NCBI GenBank assembly: GCA_902774685.1
Contig: CACYJH010000015.1
Span: 1 to 57,234, forward strand
Length of the DNA: 57,234 bases
Direction of reading: 5' to 3'
Origin: an uncultured Methanobrevibacter sp.
GTDB lineage: Archaea; Methanobacteriota; Methanobacteria; Methanobacteriales; Methanobacteriaceae
In this document: one piece after another, positions 9,500 to 18,808 of the stretch
Layout: each line of letters opens with the position of its first letter
Numbering within the stretch: position 1 is the stretch's first letter
Translations under genes and position numbers: made by a program
The notes under the pieces: model-generated
What the model was told of the DNA's origin: nothing
The model's database searches: none
The model's input: only the letters and a program-made list of their open reading frames with translations

Positions 9500-10731
9500 T
9501 CCCCATCTTCATTAAGGGAGATATTCCTTTTGTTTTTAATCTCATCTAAACGTTTCATCATTTCCAGAACACGTGTTCGGGTATTGTTGTCTTCTGAATA
9601 CTCTTCATTATAATCATTTTCAGGCTCGACAATATAGAATGCCTCTTTTGAGAGAACTCCCGGAATGTTCATTTTAACCAAATTCCTTTCAACCCTTCTC
9701 TTCAATGGCTCATCGTCCATCTCTTGGCCTAAGAATATTGGGGTCTTTACAGCAGATGATATTTTGGTGTTATGACGAGCAATATGCCTTTCTTCAGTTC
9801 TGTTGTCAAGTATCTCTTTAGATGACAAATCAAGATTTGGGTCTCTGAATGGAATTCCAACATCAGATAATGCCATCTTTATCTCATCATTCTTTGGCAA
9901 TGATTTACTTAGATTCTTAGGATTTGGTGATGCCAATGTTCCACCTTGGAAACGTCCAAAGATTGGACCCATGGATACATAGAAATCCGCTTCAATAAAT
10001 GCCATTCTCACAGGAGCGGATGAAGTATATGTACAGACTATTCCATTATCTTTGATGACTCTTCTAAATTCCTTAAAAAACTCTAGACTAACCAGTTCAG
10101 GTGACATATTTTGACTGAAAGGATCCAAAAATATTGCATCATAAGTGTTGTCAGGAAGTTTTTGAATGACTTTCCTTGCATCATCAATGTGAATCTTCAA
10201 GTCTATGTTTGATGGAATTTCTGTTTCCTCCAGTTCCAAAGATGCATAATTGCAGTCTATTAGAGATTGCTCTATTGCCTTTTTGGTAATGTCATGAGCC
10301 TCTATTGGAGAAGGAACCATAAGACCTGCTGCAAGGGTTGGCTTGGAGATTTCAAGCATGTCAATGTGCAGATTCTTGTCACTCTTTTTTAGGAAGTCAT
10401 CAATAGCTGCTGATGAATTGTATCCAAGTCCTGCACAGATGTCCAAGATAGCTATGTCCTCGTCATAATTAAGCTTCAATGGCTTTATGAACTTTTCAAA
10501 TGATTCGCTGATTGCTCCTGTTGAAGTGTGCAATGTCTCTACCTTATGGTTTATTTCCTTTGACCTTATGCTGTATGATCCGTCATCTGTCTTGACAAAG
10601 TATTCATTGCATTCTGTAAAAATAGAATTTCTGTATTTGGCATCCTTGTACTTCCTTTCATTTTCAAATGCCTGATTAATCAAATCATAGATGGTCTCAT
10701 CAATTACGGTAGATTCTTCAACATAGCTCAT
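9496..10731 (-). CDS. MnmC-like SAM-dependent methyltransferase
   Basis: This 411-residue protein has a Rossmann methyltransferase core. AILDICAGLGYNSSAAIDDF (about 95-114) is the SAM loop, with LHIDMLEISKP after it. YDAIFLDPFSQNMSPELVS resembles the D-P-F motif of the MnmC methyltransferase family that finishes wobble-uridine side chains of tRNA. VCTYTSSAPVRMAFIEADFYV and GPIFGRFQGGTLAS also fit that family. The N-terminal 90 residues and a basic C-terminal tail are extra to bacterial MnmC, and there is no oxidase domain. The substrate is likely tRNA, by inference. GTGAT precedes the ATG at 10731. It is the first gene of a pair with the flavodoxin. Confidence 0.8.
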   Translation of the reverse strand: MSYVEESTVIDETIYDLINQAFENERKYKDAKYRNSIFTECNEYFVKTDDGSYSIRSKEINHKVETLHTSTGAISESFEKFIKPLKLNYDEDIAILDICAGLGYNSSAAIDDFLKKSDKNLHIDMLEISKPTLAAGLMVPSPIEAHDITKKAIEQSLIDCNYASLELEETEIPSNIDLKIHIDDARKVIQKLPDNTYDAIFLDPFSQNMSPELVSLEFFKEFRRVIKDNGIVCTYTSSAPVRMAFIEADFYVSMGPIFGRFQGGTLASPNPKNLSKSLPKNDEIKMALSDVGIPFRDPNLDLSSKEILDNRTEERHIARHNTKISSAVKTPIFLGQEMDDEPLKRRVERNLVKMNIPGVLSKEAFYIVEPENDYNEEYSEDNNTRTRVLEMMKRLDEIKNKRNISLNEDGE

Positions 10732-10848
10732 TTAATCACTTTAAAAATAATTTTATAATTTAATATTAGTTTAATTGTTATTTATATTTTAATTAAAAAT
10801 TAGAAAAAATAGGTTTAAAAAATAAAAAATAAAGAATGTGTAAAAAAA

Positions 10849-12954
10849 TTAACTGTCGATTTTACCTTCATTCTTTAAAGCCCTTTCTATAAGCAAATCC
10901 TTATACTCTTCTGATAAATCATTGAAGTATGCACTAAAACCACAAACCCTTACAATTAATTTAGGATGTAAGAGAGGGTCTTCTTTTGCTTCAATTAAGG
11001 TTTTGCTGCTTAATACAGCCATTTGCATTTGGAAAAATCCTAAGTTTATGCTGGAATAGATGAAGTCTGTAAATTCACTCATATGATTTTTAATAAAGTC
11101 TGGAGTGAAGATTAAATCCACTGAATTACCATTGAATTTGCATCCTCCACAATCAAGCTTTGATGCAAAAGACATTATTTCTGCAAAATCCTTATCTGAA
11201 TCCAATGAAATGTCTGCAGAGAGAGGTTTTCCTTCAAGCCTTCCGTCAAAGGATGTGGAGACTTCAGACCCTGCATTAATAAACTCAGAGGAACTTAAGC
11301 CGAATTTGATTTTTCCACCGAATTTATTGGTGTAATCCTTGAAGCAATCTTCCAAGAATTGGATAATCTCATTTGTAAGGGACAATATTTCTTCATTATC
11401 CACACCAAAACGAGGATAAACGGATTTCAATAATTTGAAAGCATCCTGATGCTTGTCTTTCTTGAAGTTCCTTTTCCTCATGTCATTCAAATCATTCAAT
11501 GAGTATAACCTATCATCAAAAACAAGGCTTTTAATATTGTATAAACTATTTACCGCATTTGCAAGCCCTACGGTAGTTATTCCATAATGATTATACTTAG
11601 CGCCAAGTTTTGAAATATCCAATCCATTATCATTGCAATCATCTATGAACAAGGAAAGCAAAGGATCTTCATCCCATTCTATATTATCCAATGTTTGAAT
11701 CAATGATTCTGCATCTTTTTTAAGGTAATACTTATATGAATTCATCAGCTCATCAAAAGTGAGTATATTAGCTAAAAATTCTTTTGTTTCACCATCAAAA
11801 AACTCATTTAACGGTTTTAAGAATGAAAATGAACCTAAATTATTCTGTTCCAAACCATTAGATACTGTAGTAGGTTCCCAAGAATCAGAAATAATGTAAT
11901 TTATAGCATCTGACTTATCATAACCAAATCCTATCATTTTATCTATGATAATCTCATCATTTGAAAATAATGGGCTGCCGATACCAGTATTGAGGGCATC
12001 TAATGAAAGGTTTATCAAATCGCTTGGAGTTTCACTGCTTACTCTAAGTACAATTTTTGGATCTGTTAATTGAAGTTCGCTTATTGCACGAATAAACATA
12101 TAGGTTAAATCATTGTAGAAGTAATATTCACCATACTCATCAAAGTATTTGCCTCCAAGTACAATCACTTGACCGGTATCTCCAAGGAAATGACCACTTT
12201 TATACCAATTAGTGGAATGTAAAGTTTTTAAGAATGATTTGATCAATTCATATACTTGCTCTTGAGTGATGAAGCCATTATTCAAATCATCAAAATAATA
12301 ATCTTCAAGAATCTTATCCAATCTGCCAAGGCCATTAGCAGTATGGCCTGTTTGCCATAAGAGTTGATTCCAAAAGAGAATTCTTTGCAAAGCCTCTTCA
12401 AAGTGTTCAGCTTTTTGATCAATCATATCCTCAAAATAGCGAGCATATTTAGCCCTTTCACTATGATTTGAATTTCTTAATTTCTTTGAAATTTCGTAAA
12501 TGAGAAGTTCTATGCCGTCAAGCATATCTAATTGATTCTTATTGAAATCTGAACTTAAGTCACGGGCAAAACCACGACCTCCCTTAGGATGGAAATAAAT
12601 TTCATTATATTCATAAATGGAACCGTCTAAGACTTTAGAATAGTCTATTGTAACACCACTTATGATCTTTCCATCAAAATTCAAATTCTTCAATGCATCC
12701 AAAAAGTAAACAAAACCCTCATTAGGAACATCAATATGAACTTTCCTAAAAAGGTTCTTGATTTGAAGACCTTTGTTGAATTTGGATGAGGAAATATAAA
12801 AATTGTGCATATTAGAAGCTAAATATGAGGTTGCTTTTTCCCTATTTTTGAACTTTCTATTCAATTTGGTTATAGTAGAAGCGTATATGACTGGTCTTGA
12901 ATTACTTTTGGATTGGCGACTGCCTAAACTTCTAATATTATCAAATAAGCCCAT
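10849..12954 (-). CDS. Glycyl radical enzyme homologue with Ser at the catalytic Cys position
   Basis: The 701-residue protein matches the pyruvate formate-lyase-like glycyl radical enzymes along its length. GHTANGLGRLDKILEDYY (203-220) corresponds to the family G-R-x-D segment. The C-terminal loop IVRVCGFSAYFNDLSEEY (667-684) is the glycyl radical motif, with Gly672 as the predicted radical site. The mid-protein active-site loop, usually G-C-x-E-P, reads DSWEP (357-361), so Ser358 (TCT, 11881-11883) replaces the Cys that normally forms the thiyl radical. No other Cys is near. GGGAG precedes the ATG at 12954. No activating enzyme is visible nearby. It is divergent from the glycan cluster, with 262 bp between starts. 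The substrate cannot be assigned. Confidence 0.8.
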   Translation of the reverse strand: MGLFDNIRSLGSRQSKSNSRPVIYASTITKLNRKFKNREKATSYLASNMHNFYISSSKFNKGLQIKNLFRKVHIDVPNEGFVYFLDALKNLNFDGKIISGVTIDYSKVLDGSIYEYNEIYFHPKGGRGFARDLSSDFNKNQLDMLDGIELLIYEISKKLRNSNHSERAKYARYFEDMIDQKAEHFEEALQRILFWNQLLWQTGHTANGLGRLDKILEDYYFDDLNNGFITQEQVYELIKSFLKTLHSTNWYKSGHFLGDTGQVIVLGGKYFDEYGEYYFYNDLTYMFIRAISELQLTDPKIVLRVSSETPSDLINLSLDALNTGIGSPLFSNDEIIIDKMIGFGYDKSDAINYIISDSWEPTTVSNGLEQNNLGSFSFLKPLNEFFDGETKEFLANILTFDELMNSYKYYLKKDAESLIQTLDNIEWDEDPLLSLFIDDCNDNGLDISKLGAKYNHYGITTVGLANAVNSLYNIKSLVFDDRLYSLNDLNDMRKRNFKKDKHQDAFKLLKSVYPRFGVDNEEILSLTNEIIQFLEDCFKDYTNKFGGKIKFGLSSSEFINAGSEVSTSFDGRLEGKPLSADISLDSDKDFAEIMSFASKLDCGGCKFNGNSVDLIFTPDFIKNHMSEFTDFIYSSINLGFFQMQMAVLSSKTLIEAKEDPLLHPKLIVRVCGFSAYFNDLSEEYKDLLIERALKNEGKIDS

Positions 12955-13216
12955 ATTTTAACTCCCATATTCTAATTTAAAATAATAAAATAAGATTGAT
13001 ATATTAATATTTAGAAATACTTAATTATAAATTTTAAGTTTTAAAAATTAATTTCTAAATTATTTTTTATAGTTAAACTTATAAAATAATATTAAAAAAG
13101 ATATATTAATAATAAAACAATAATTATTAATATTAGATATATTTTATAAAAAAGATATCAGATTTAAAAAAAATAGTTTCTAATTTAAAATTTTTTTTCA
13201 TTAGGCTTGTGAAATT

Positions 13217-14224
13217 ATGAATGAAAAGAAAAAAATTAAAGTCAAATTCGTTGATTTTCAAAGTAATTTAATTGAAGATAATAATTTTTTTATAGATAGT
13301 TTAAAGAAAAATTTCGATGTTGAAATTTCTGATGACCCAGATTACTTATTCTTTGGAGCATATGGTTTTAAACACTTAGATTATGACTGTGTTAGAATAA
13401 TGTGGACTATAGAAAATTATGTTCCTGATTTTAATATTGCAGATTACGCTTTAGCGTATGATTACATAGAATTTGGAGATAGGTATCTGCGTTTTCCATA
13501 TTTCTTAAATCGTCCTGAAATTGAAAATGTTAGAAAAACAATTGAAAGAAAACCAACCGATACAAGTGTCAAAAAAGATTTTTGTAGTTTTGTAGTTTCT
13601 AATGAATGGGGGGACGATTATAGGATTCGTTTATTCCATGAATTAAGCAAGTACAAAAAAGTTGACTCTGGAGGAAGAACACTAAATAACATCGGAGGGC
13701 CAATTGGCATGGGTCTTGAAAAAAAATTTGAATTTGATTTAACTCATAAATTTTCATTTGCATTAGAAAATGCTCAAAACCCAGGATACACAACTGAAAA
13801 GATTTTTGATGCCTTTGCGGCAGGTTGTATTCCAATTTATTGGGGAGATCCGACAATTGAAAAAGAATTCAATCCAAAAGCATTTATAAATTGTAATGAT
13901 TTAACTGTTGAAGAAGCAATCGAAAAAATTAAAGAAATTGATCAAAACGATGAACTTTATCACCAAATGCTCAATGAACCTGCATTCTTTGGAGATTTAG
14001 ACAAATATCTTCAAGATTTTGATGATTTCTTATTCAATATATGCAATCAGCCTTTAGAAAAAGCTTATCGTAGAGATAGAATAATGAAAGGGAAAACTCA
14101 AGAACATCAATACAAATTGATTAATAAATTTTATTATAAACCTTACAATTTCTTAATTAAAGTAGCAAAAACATTACATATTGAGTTTATTGGAAGAAAG
14201 ATTTATCATTTAATTAGAGATTAA
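13217..14224 (+). CDS. GT10 family glycosyltransferase (alpha-1,3-fucosyltransferase-like)
   Basis: The 335-residue protein carries the GT10 donor-binding block FALENAQNPGYTTEKIFDAF (181-200) followed by CIPIYWGDPTIEKEFNPKAF, closely resembling the block in Helicobacter-type fucosyltransferases. It has no signal peptide. Members of GT10 transfer fucose from GDP-fucose to GlcNAc or Glc residues; the exact sugar here is inferred. The C-terminal tail is basic and aromatic (NKFYYKPYNFLIKVAKTLH), as in membrane-associating GT10 enzymes. It is the first gene of the rightward glycan cluster, 39 bp before the nucleotidyltransferase. GT10 is mainly bacterial and eukaryotic, so acquisition by transfer is likely. 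No GDP-fucose synthesis genes are in the window. Confidence 0.85.
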   Translation: MNEKKKIKVKFVDFQSNLIEDNNFFIDSLKKNFDVEISDDPDYLFFGAYGFKHLDYDCVRIMWTIENYVPDFNIADYALAYDYIEFGDRYLRFPYFLNRPEIENVRKTIERKPTDTSVKKDFCSFVVSNEWGDDYRIRLFHELSKYKKVDSGGRTLNNIGGPIGMGLEKKFEFDLTHKFSFALENAQNPGYTTEKIFDAFAAGCIPIYWGDPTIEKEFNPKAFINCNDLTVEEAIEKIKEIDQNDELYHQMLNEPAFFGDLDKYLQDFDDFLFNICNQPLEKAYRRDRIMKGKTQEHQYKLINKFYYKPYNFLIKVAKTLHIEFIGRKIYHLIRD

Positions 14225-14263
14225 AAAAAAAGTTTTTATTAAAGAATTTTAAAGGGGAAAAAT

Positions 14264-15265
14264 ATGGAAACTGTAGGAATGATTCTTTGTGGTGGTTTTG
14301 GTAAACGTTTAAGACCTGTAACTGAAAAAGTACCGAAACCATTAGTAGAAATTAAAGAAGACTATGCAATATTAGATAAACAATTATTTGATTTTAAAAA
14401 TGCTGGAATAAACGAAGTTTATCTCTTAGCTGGTTTTTTACATGAAAAAATCGAAGAAAGATATGGTGATGAATATAAAGGCATTAAAATCAATTATGTC
14501 ATTGAAGATGAGCCTTTAGGAACACTTAATGCAATTCGTTTAGGTATGGAAGCTCTTGAAGAAGAAAAACAAGTTGTTATCCGTAATGGAGATATTGTCG
14601 CAGATTTAAATATTAAAAAAATGATTGAACAAGGTGAAAAATCAGATTACCCTGTAACAATGTTTGTAACACAAATGACCTCCCCATATGGAATTGTAGA
14701 TTTAAGTGGAGATAAGATTACTGCTTTTAAAGAGAAACCACTTTTAGACTATTACATTAATGGTGGAATCTATTTTACAAAAGGATTTCTTGACTTTGGA
14801 GAATTTAAAACTGGAGATATAGAAAAAACATTATTCCCAGTACTTGCTAAAGAGAATCAATTAGGATTTTATAAAGAGGATGACCTATTTTGGATGGCAA
14901 TTGACACAAGTAAAGAACTTGAAACCGTTCAAAAAGAATATGAAAATAAAACTGATAAACCTTGGGGTTACGAAAAAGTCTTAATATCTACAGAAAAATA
15001 CCTTACAAAAGAGCTTTATTTAAAAGAAGGATTCCAAACTTCTTTCCATTATCATAATGATAAAGATGAAACTATGTATATTATGTCTGGAGCAGGATAT
15101 ATAGAATTTGAAGATCGTAAAGAATACTTTGGAAAAAACGATTCAATTAGAATAAAACCAGGTGTTGTTCATTCTATTGTTGCTACTGAAAATACAACTT
15201 TACATGAAGTTTCAACTCCATTTTTAGATGATACAATACGTGTAAAAGATTATTACACTAGATAA
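14264..15265 (+). CDS. Sugar-phosphate nucleotidyltransferase fused to a cupin domain
   Basis: Residues 1 to about 225 form a nucleotidyltransferase with the signature [20 protein letters not shown] (7-26), the acceptor region [12 protein letters not shown], the metal/sugar segment RNGDIV and the EKP loop (FKEKP). Residues 230-333 form a cupin beginning [10 protein letters not shown], with metal ligand pattern H262-x-H264, E269 and H303, like the phosphomannose isomerase-type cupins. The protein probably activates a hexose-1-phosphate, with the cupin acting on the same or a neighbouring sugar. The split with other known fusions (ManC/type II PMI) is different because this nucleotidyltransferase is the short RmlA/GlmU-like kind. 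AAAGGGG precedes the ATG. It sits between the GT10 and FkbM genes. Confidence 0.8.
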   Translation: METVGMILCGGFGKRLRPVTEKVPKPLVEIKEDYAILDKQLFDFKNAGINEVYLLAGFLHEKIEERYGDEYKGIKINYVIEDEPLGTLNAIRLGMEALEEEKQVVIRNGDIVADLNIKKMIEQGEKSDYPVTMFVTQMTSPYGIVDLSGDKITAFKEKPLLDYYINGGIYFTKGFLDFGEFKTGDIEKTLFPVLAKENQLGFYKEDDLFWMAIDTSKELETVQKEYENKTDKPWGYEKVLISTEKYLTKELYLKEGFQTSFHYHNDKDETMYIMSGAGYIEFEDRKEYFGKNDSIRIKPGVVHSIVATENTTLHEVSTPFLDDTIRVKDYYTR

Positions 15266-15291
15266 AATATTAATCTAAAGGTGGTGAAAAA

Positions 15292-16197
15292 ATGAGCATA
15301 TTCAAAAATTATCAACTATTCAAAAATGGTATTGAAAATTGGTTTTCAGTTGCTTTAAATATGTTAATCTTAAAAAAACCAGTTGAATGTAAAATTAAAA
15401 ATGTGGGCTCAATACAAATTGAAGGTGGCGAAAATTTATTAAATTCTTCTTTATTTAGAGCGGTGGTATCTGCAAACAGCCAAGATTTGACAGATGAACA
15501 ACTAAATATCCTAAAAACATATTTAAACCAGTTTAAAAATGATATCATTACTATAACAAATTTAGAAGATGGGAATAAAATCAAATTTCATAACAATGAA
15601 GTTTTTACAATTTTTGAATCATTTTTTTATGGAGAATATGAATTTGTTCCTTATTGTGAGGATGAAAAAATATTAATTGATATAGGTGCAAATATAGGTG
15701 ATACTGCACTGTATTTTGCTAACAAAGGGTATGATGTTTACGCATTTGAACCTTTACCTCAAATATGTGAAATTGCATATAAAAATATTGATTTAAATCC
15801 TAATTTAAAAGAAAGAATCAAATTTTTCAATAAAGCGGTTTCATATAAAAATGGAACAATAACAATTAGTTATGATGAAAAAAACAGCGCAATTACTGGA
15901 GAATTCAATGAATCAGATAAAAAAGTTGAAGTGGAAGCCATAACTATTAATGATATTATCAACACGTTTCAAATTAAACCAGATGTTTTGAAAATTGATT
16001 GTGAAGGCTGTGAAGTTGGAATCATAAAAAATTCTGATTTATCAATGTTTTCAGAAATCATTATGGAATACCACACCAATTTCACATCAGTTCCAGAGGA
16101 CACCCTTATAAAAATCCTAGAAAAACAAGGTTTCAACTTGATAAATATTAGAAAAGGTGAAACAGAAGGAACAGGCATCATATATATGAAAAAATAA
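15292..16197 (+). CDS. FkbM family methyltransferase
   Basis: The 301-residue protein contains ILIDIGANIGDTALYFANKG, the SAM-binding glycine loop of FkbM-type methyltransferases, followed by YDVYAFEPLPQ with the acidic residue that holds the SAM ribose. DVLKIDCEGCEVGIIK is the family D-x-E-G-x-E block. These enzymes usually O-methylate sugars of surface glycans. The N-terminal 110 residues are an FkbM-associated extension of unknown role. GGTGGTG lies 6 bases before the ATG. It is 26 bp after the nucleotidyltransferase-cupin gene and 36 bp before the flippase, in one apparent transcription unit. Confidence 0.85.
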   Translation: MSIFKNYQLFKNGIENWFSVALNMLILKKPVECKIKNVGSIQIEGGENLLNSSLFRAVVSANSQDLTDEQLNILKTYLNQFKNDIITITNLEDGNKIKFHNNEVFTIFESFFYGEYEFVPYCEDEKILIDIGANIGDTALYFANKGYDVYAFEPLPQICEIAYKNIDLNPNLKERIKFFNKAVSYKNGTITISYDEKNSAITGEFNESDKKVEVEAITINDIINTFQIKPDVLKIDCEGCEVGIIKNSDLSMFSEIIMEYHTNFTSVPEDTLIKILEKQGFNLINIRKGETEGTGIIYMKK

Positions 16198-16233
16198 TAC
16201 TTAAAAAAATTTAAATAATATAGAAGGAAAAAC

Positions 16234-17661
16234 ATGAGTCAAATAAGAACTGTATTTAAAAATATGAGTTGGGTAACATTATCTCAAGTAATTACTAATA
16301 TTTGTGCATTTATTTGGACAATTATTATTGCAAGATATTTGGGGGTTCTTAATTATGGAACTTTATCATTTGTTATCTCATTTACAGTCCTTATTGGAAT
16401 TGGTAATGATATTGGAATGACACCATACACTACTAGAGAACTCTCTAAAGATAAAACTAAAACATTCAAATTTATAAATAATATTTTACCGTTTAAAATA
16501 ATTTTATCTACTTTATTATTAATTATTACTACATTAGGAGTGTATATTTTACATTATAACCATTTAATAATATTATTAACTTTTATAATGTACATTGAAA
16601 CAATAATTATCAGTATTTTTAATTTTATTAGTGGTGTTTTCCAAGCTTACGAAGATGTTAAACCCTCTGCTATAAGTTTAATAATATATAGTTTAAGTTT
16701 AGTAATATTCACTATAATTATTTCTACATTAAATCTGGGCATAATACCTATAGCTATAGCATATACGCTTGCTTATTTATTATGTTTAATTTATATTTCT
16801 TATCATTTTATTAAAAGATTTGGGCTACCTAAATTTAAGTTTGATCTGAAATTTTGGAAAAAGGTGGGAATCAATTCATTGCCTTTTGGATTAACAATTT
16901 TCTTTTATACAATCTATTTTTCAATAGATGTTGTAATGATTTCATGGCTTGTAGGAGATTATGCTACAGGAATCTATAATTCAGCATATAAAATAATTTC
17001 TGTATTCACTGCATTTTATGTGATTTATCAATATGTTATCTTCCCATTGATGAGTAAATTATATGCTGAAGATACAAACCTACTTAAAATTAGTTTTGAG
17101 CAGTCATTTAAGTATTCTTTATTAATATTATTACCAATTATCGTTGGAGTTTACTTCTATTCTCCATACTTGATAACTCTCATTTATGGCAGCACATATG
17201 CTCTAGCTGCTATTCCTATGCAGATATTGATTTGGACTGTTGTTTTCCTATTCATTAATGGTGTAGCAACATCCTTACTAAATTCAATTGGAAAAGAATA
17301 TGATGTAACCAAGATTTACATCATTGCAGCGATTTTCAACATAGTTGTGAATTATTTCTTAATCCCAAAATATACTTATATTGGAGCATCAGTAGCTACT
17401 GTATTAAGTGAAATATTGATTTTAGGATTGATGATGTATTCAATTTCAAAAACAGAATATAAACCAGACATTTCCTTATTGAAAACAGTTATAAAATTAG
17501 TAATTTGTGGAATCATATTAGCAATCGTATTATATTTAATCAATGTATCACTTTGGTTAGCAATCCCTATTGGATTAGTGGTTTATGTAGTATCATTATT
17601 CTTAACAAAATCCATAGACGATACAGACAAATATATTATTAAAGAATTATTAGGAAAATAG
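16234..17661 (+). CDS. Polysaccharide flippase (MATE/Wzx-type)
   Basis: The 475-residue integral membrane protein has about 14 hydrophobic segments and the conserved opening seen in O-unit flippases (SWVTLSQVITNICAFIWTII, then ARYLGVLNYGTLSF). The central GDYATGIYNSAYKI and late NSIGKEYDVTKIYIIAA segments also fit. It should move lipid-linked oligosaccharide from the cytoplasmic to the outer face of the membrane. AGAAGG precedes the ATG. Its place between a methyltransferase and a glycosyltransferase argues for a dedicated surface-glycan assembly route. Confidence 0.88.
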   Translation: MSQIRTVFKNMSWVTLSQVITNICAFIWTIIIARYLGVLNYGTLSFVISFTVLIGIGNDIGMTPYTTRELSKDKTKTFKFINNILPFKIILSTLLLIITTLGVYILHYNHLIILLTFIMYIETIIISIFNFISGVFQAYEDVKPSAISLIIYSLSLVIFTIIISTLNLGIIPIAIAYTLAYLLCLIYISYHFIKRFGLPKFKFDLKFWKKVGINSLPFGLTIFFYTIYFSIDVVMISWLVGDYATGIYNSAYKIISVFTAFYVIYQYVIFPLMSKLYAEDTNLLKISFEQSFKYSLLILLPIIVGVYFYSPYLITLIYGSTYALAAIPMQILIWTVVFLFINGVATSLLNSIGKEYDVTKIYIIAAIFNIVVNYFLIPKYTYIGASVATVLSEILILGLMMYSISKTEYKPDISLLKTVIKLVICGIILAIVLYLINVSLWLAIPIGLVVYVVSLFLTKSIDDTDKYIIKELLGK

Positions 17662-17685
17662 AAATTTCTAAGAGAAGATGGAAAA

Positions 17686-18729
17686 ATGAATTATAAACTA
17701 AGTATTATCATACCAACATACAATGCAGAAAACTACTTATTAGAAGCAGTTAATTCTATCCAAAACCAAACTATAGGTTTTGAAAATATAGAAATAATAT
17801 TAGTAGACGATAATTCTAATGATAATACAAAAAACATTCTAAAAGAGTTAGGTCAAACATATGAAAACATTAAATCTATTTTTTTAGAAGGCAATAGCGG
17901 CACTGCAAGCCAACCAAGAAATGTAGGTGTTGATAATGCCACTTCTGAGTATATCATGTTTTTAGACAACGATGACATCTATTATCCTCAAATGTGTGAG
18001 GAAATGTACAATACAATCGATAAAAACAATGTTGATGTTGTCTCCTGCAGATATGACATAAACAATAAAAGACCCAATTCCTTTTTAGATGATTTCAATC
18101 CTGAAAAATATGATTTTAAAGGAAGATATGACAAAGAAAAAGATATCATCTATTTAGATTCAGTTGAAGATTTTCCAAATATCATGACTTTAGGACATCC
18201 TACTATGATCTGGACTAAAATCTTTAGAAAATCACTAATTTTAGAAAATAACATTAGATTCCCAAAAGGAGACCTTTACGAAGACGTTTACTTTTGCACC
18301 GAATCATACTTGAATGCAAAAGGAATCATAATCTTAAATAGCTTTTTAGGATATGGATATCAACTCAGAACAGAAGGAGAAGACAAATCCACTTGTCAAA
18401 TATTCTCTAAATCCATGCTTCAAAAGCAATTAAGAGGATTTTTGAAAATAATGGATTTATTGAAAAATGAAACTAAATATGACACCTTAAAATCAGAATT
18501 AATTATAGATATGACTAAAATCTACATGTATGCAGAAATTGAAAAGGATTGTCAAAACAAGTTCTTAAACATTATGAAACCTTACTATAAAGATTATAAA
18601 ATAGGTACAAGAGTAACTACTGCAAGTTTTGCTTTTAATTTAGTAATAAACATTTTTATAAAAATATTTGCACTAAACAATTCATTAGCTATTTTTATTA
18701 AAAATATGTTTTTAAAAATCAAAAAATAA
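17686..18729 (+). CDS. GT2 family glycosyltransferase
   Basis: The 347-residue protein begins LSIIIPTYNAENYLLEAVNS, the GT-A nucleotide-binding strand of family 2. IILVDDNSNDNT (residues 38-49) holds the first Asp pair and FLDNDD (92-97) is the metal-binding D-x-D. SGTASQPRNVG is the loop between them. DLYEDVYFCTESYL near residues 199-212 corresponds to the catalytic-base helix (E-D). The sugar is not predictable. It follows the flippase by 24 bp. It is related to the GT2 enzyme at 29743-30861, which has the same architecture. Confidence 0.9.
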   Translation: MNYKLSIIIPTYNAENYLLEAVNSIQNQTIGFENIEIILVDDNSNDNTKNILKELGQTYENIKSIFLEGNSGTASQPRNVGVDNATSEYIMFLDNDDIYYPQMCEEMYNTIDKNNVDVVSCRYDINNKRPNSFLDDFNPEKYDFKGRYDKEKDIIYLDSVEDFPNIMTLGHPTMIWTKIFRKSLILENNIRFPKGDLYEDVYFCTESYLNAKGIIILNSFLGYGYQLRTEGEDKSTCQIFSKSMLQKQLRGFLKIMDLLKNETKYDTLKSELIIDMTKIYMYAEIEKDCQNKFLNIMKPYYKDYKIGTRVTTASFAFNLVINIFIKIFALNNSLAIFIKNMFLKIKK

Positions 18730-18808
18730 TTACGCTCTGTGATAGAAACTTAAAAATATTAAATATCTTTATTAATACGAACAAAAAGATATAATCATAA
18801 GTGATATA

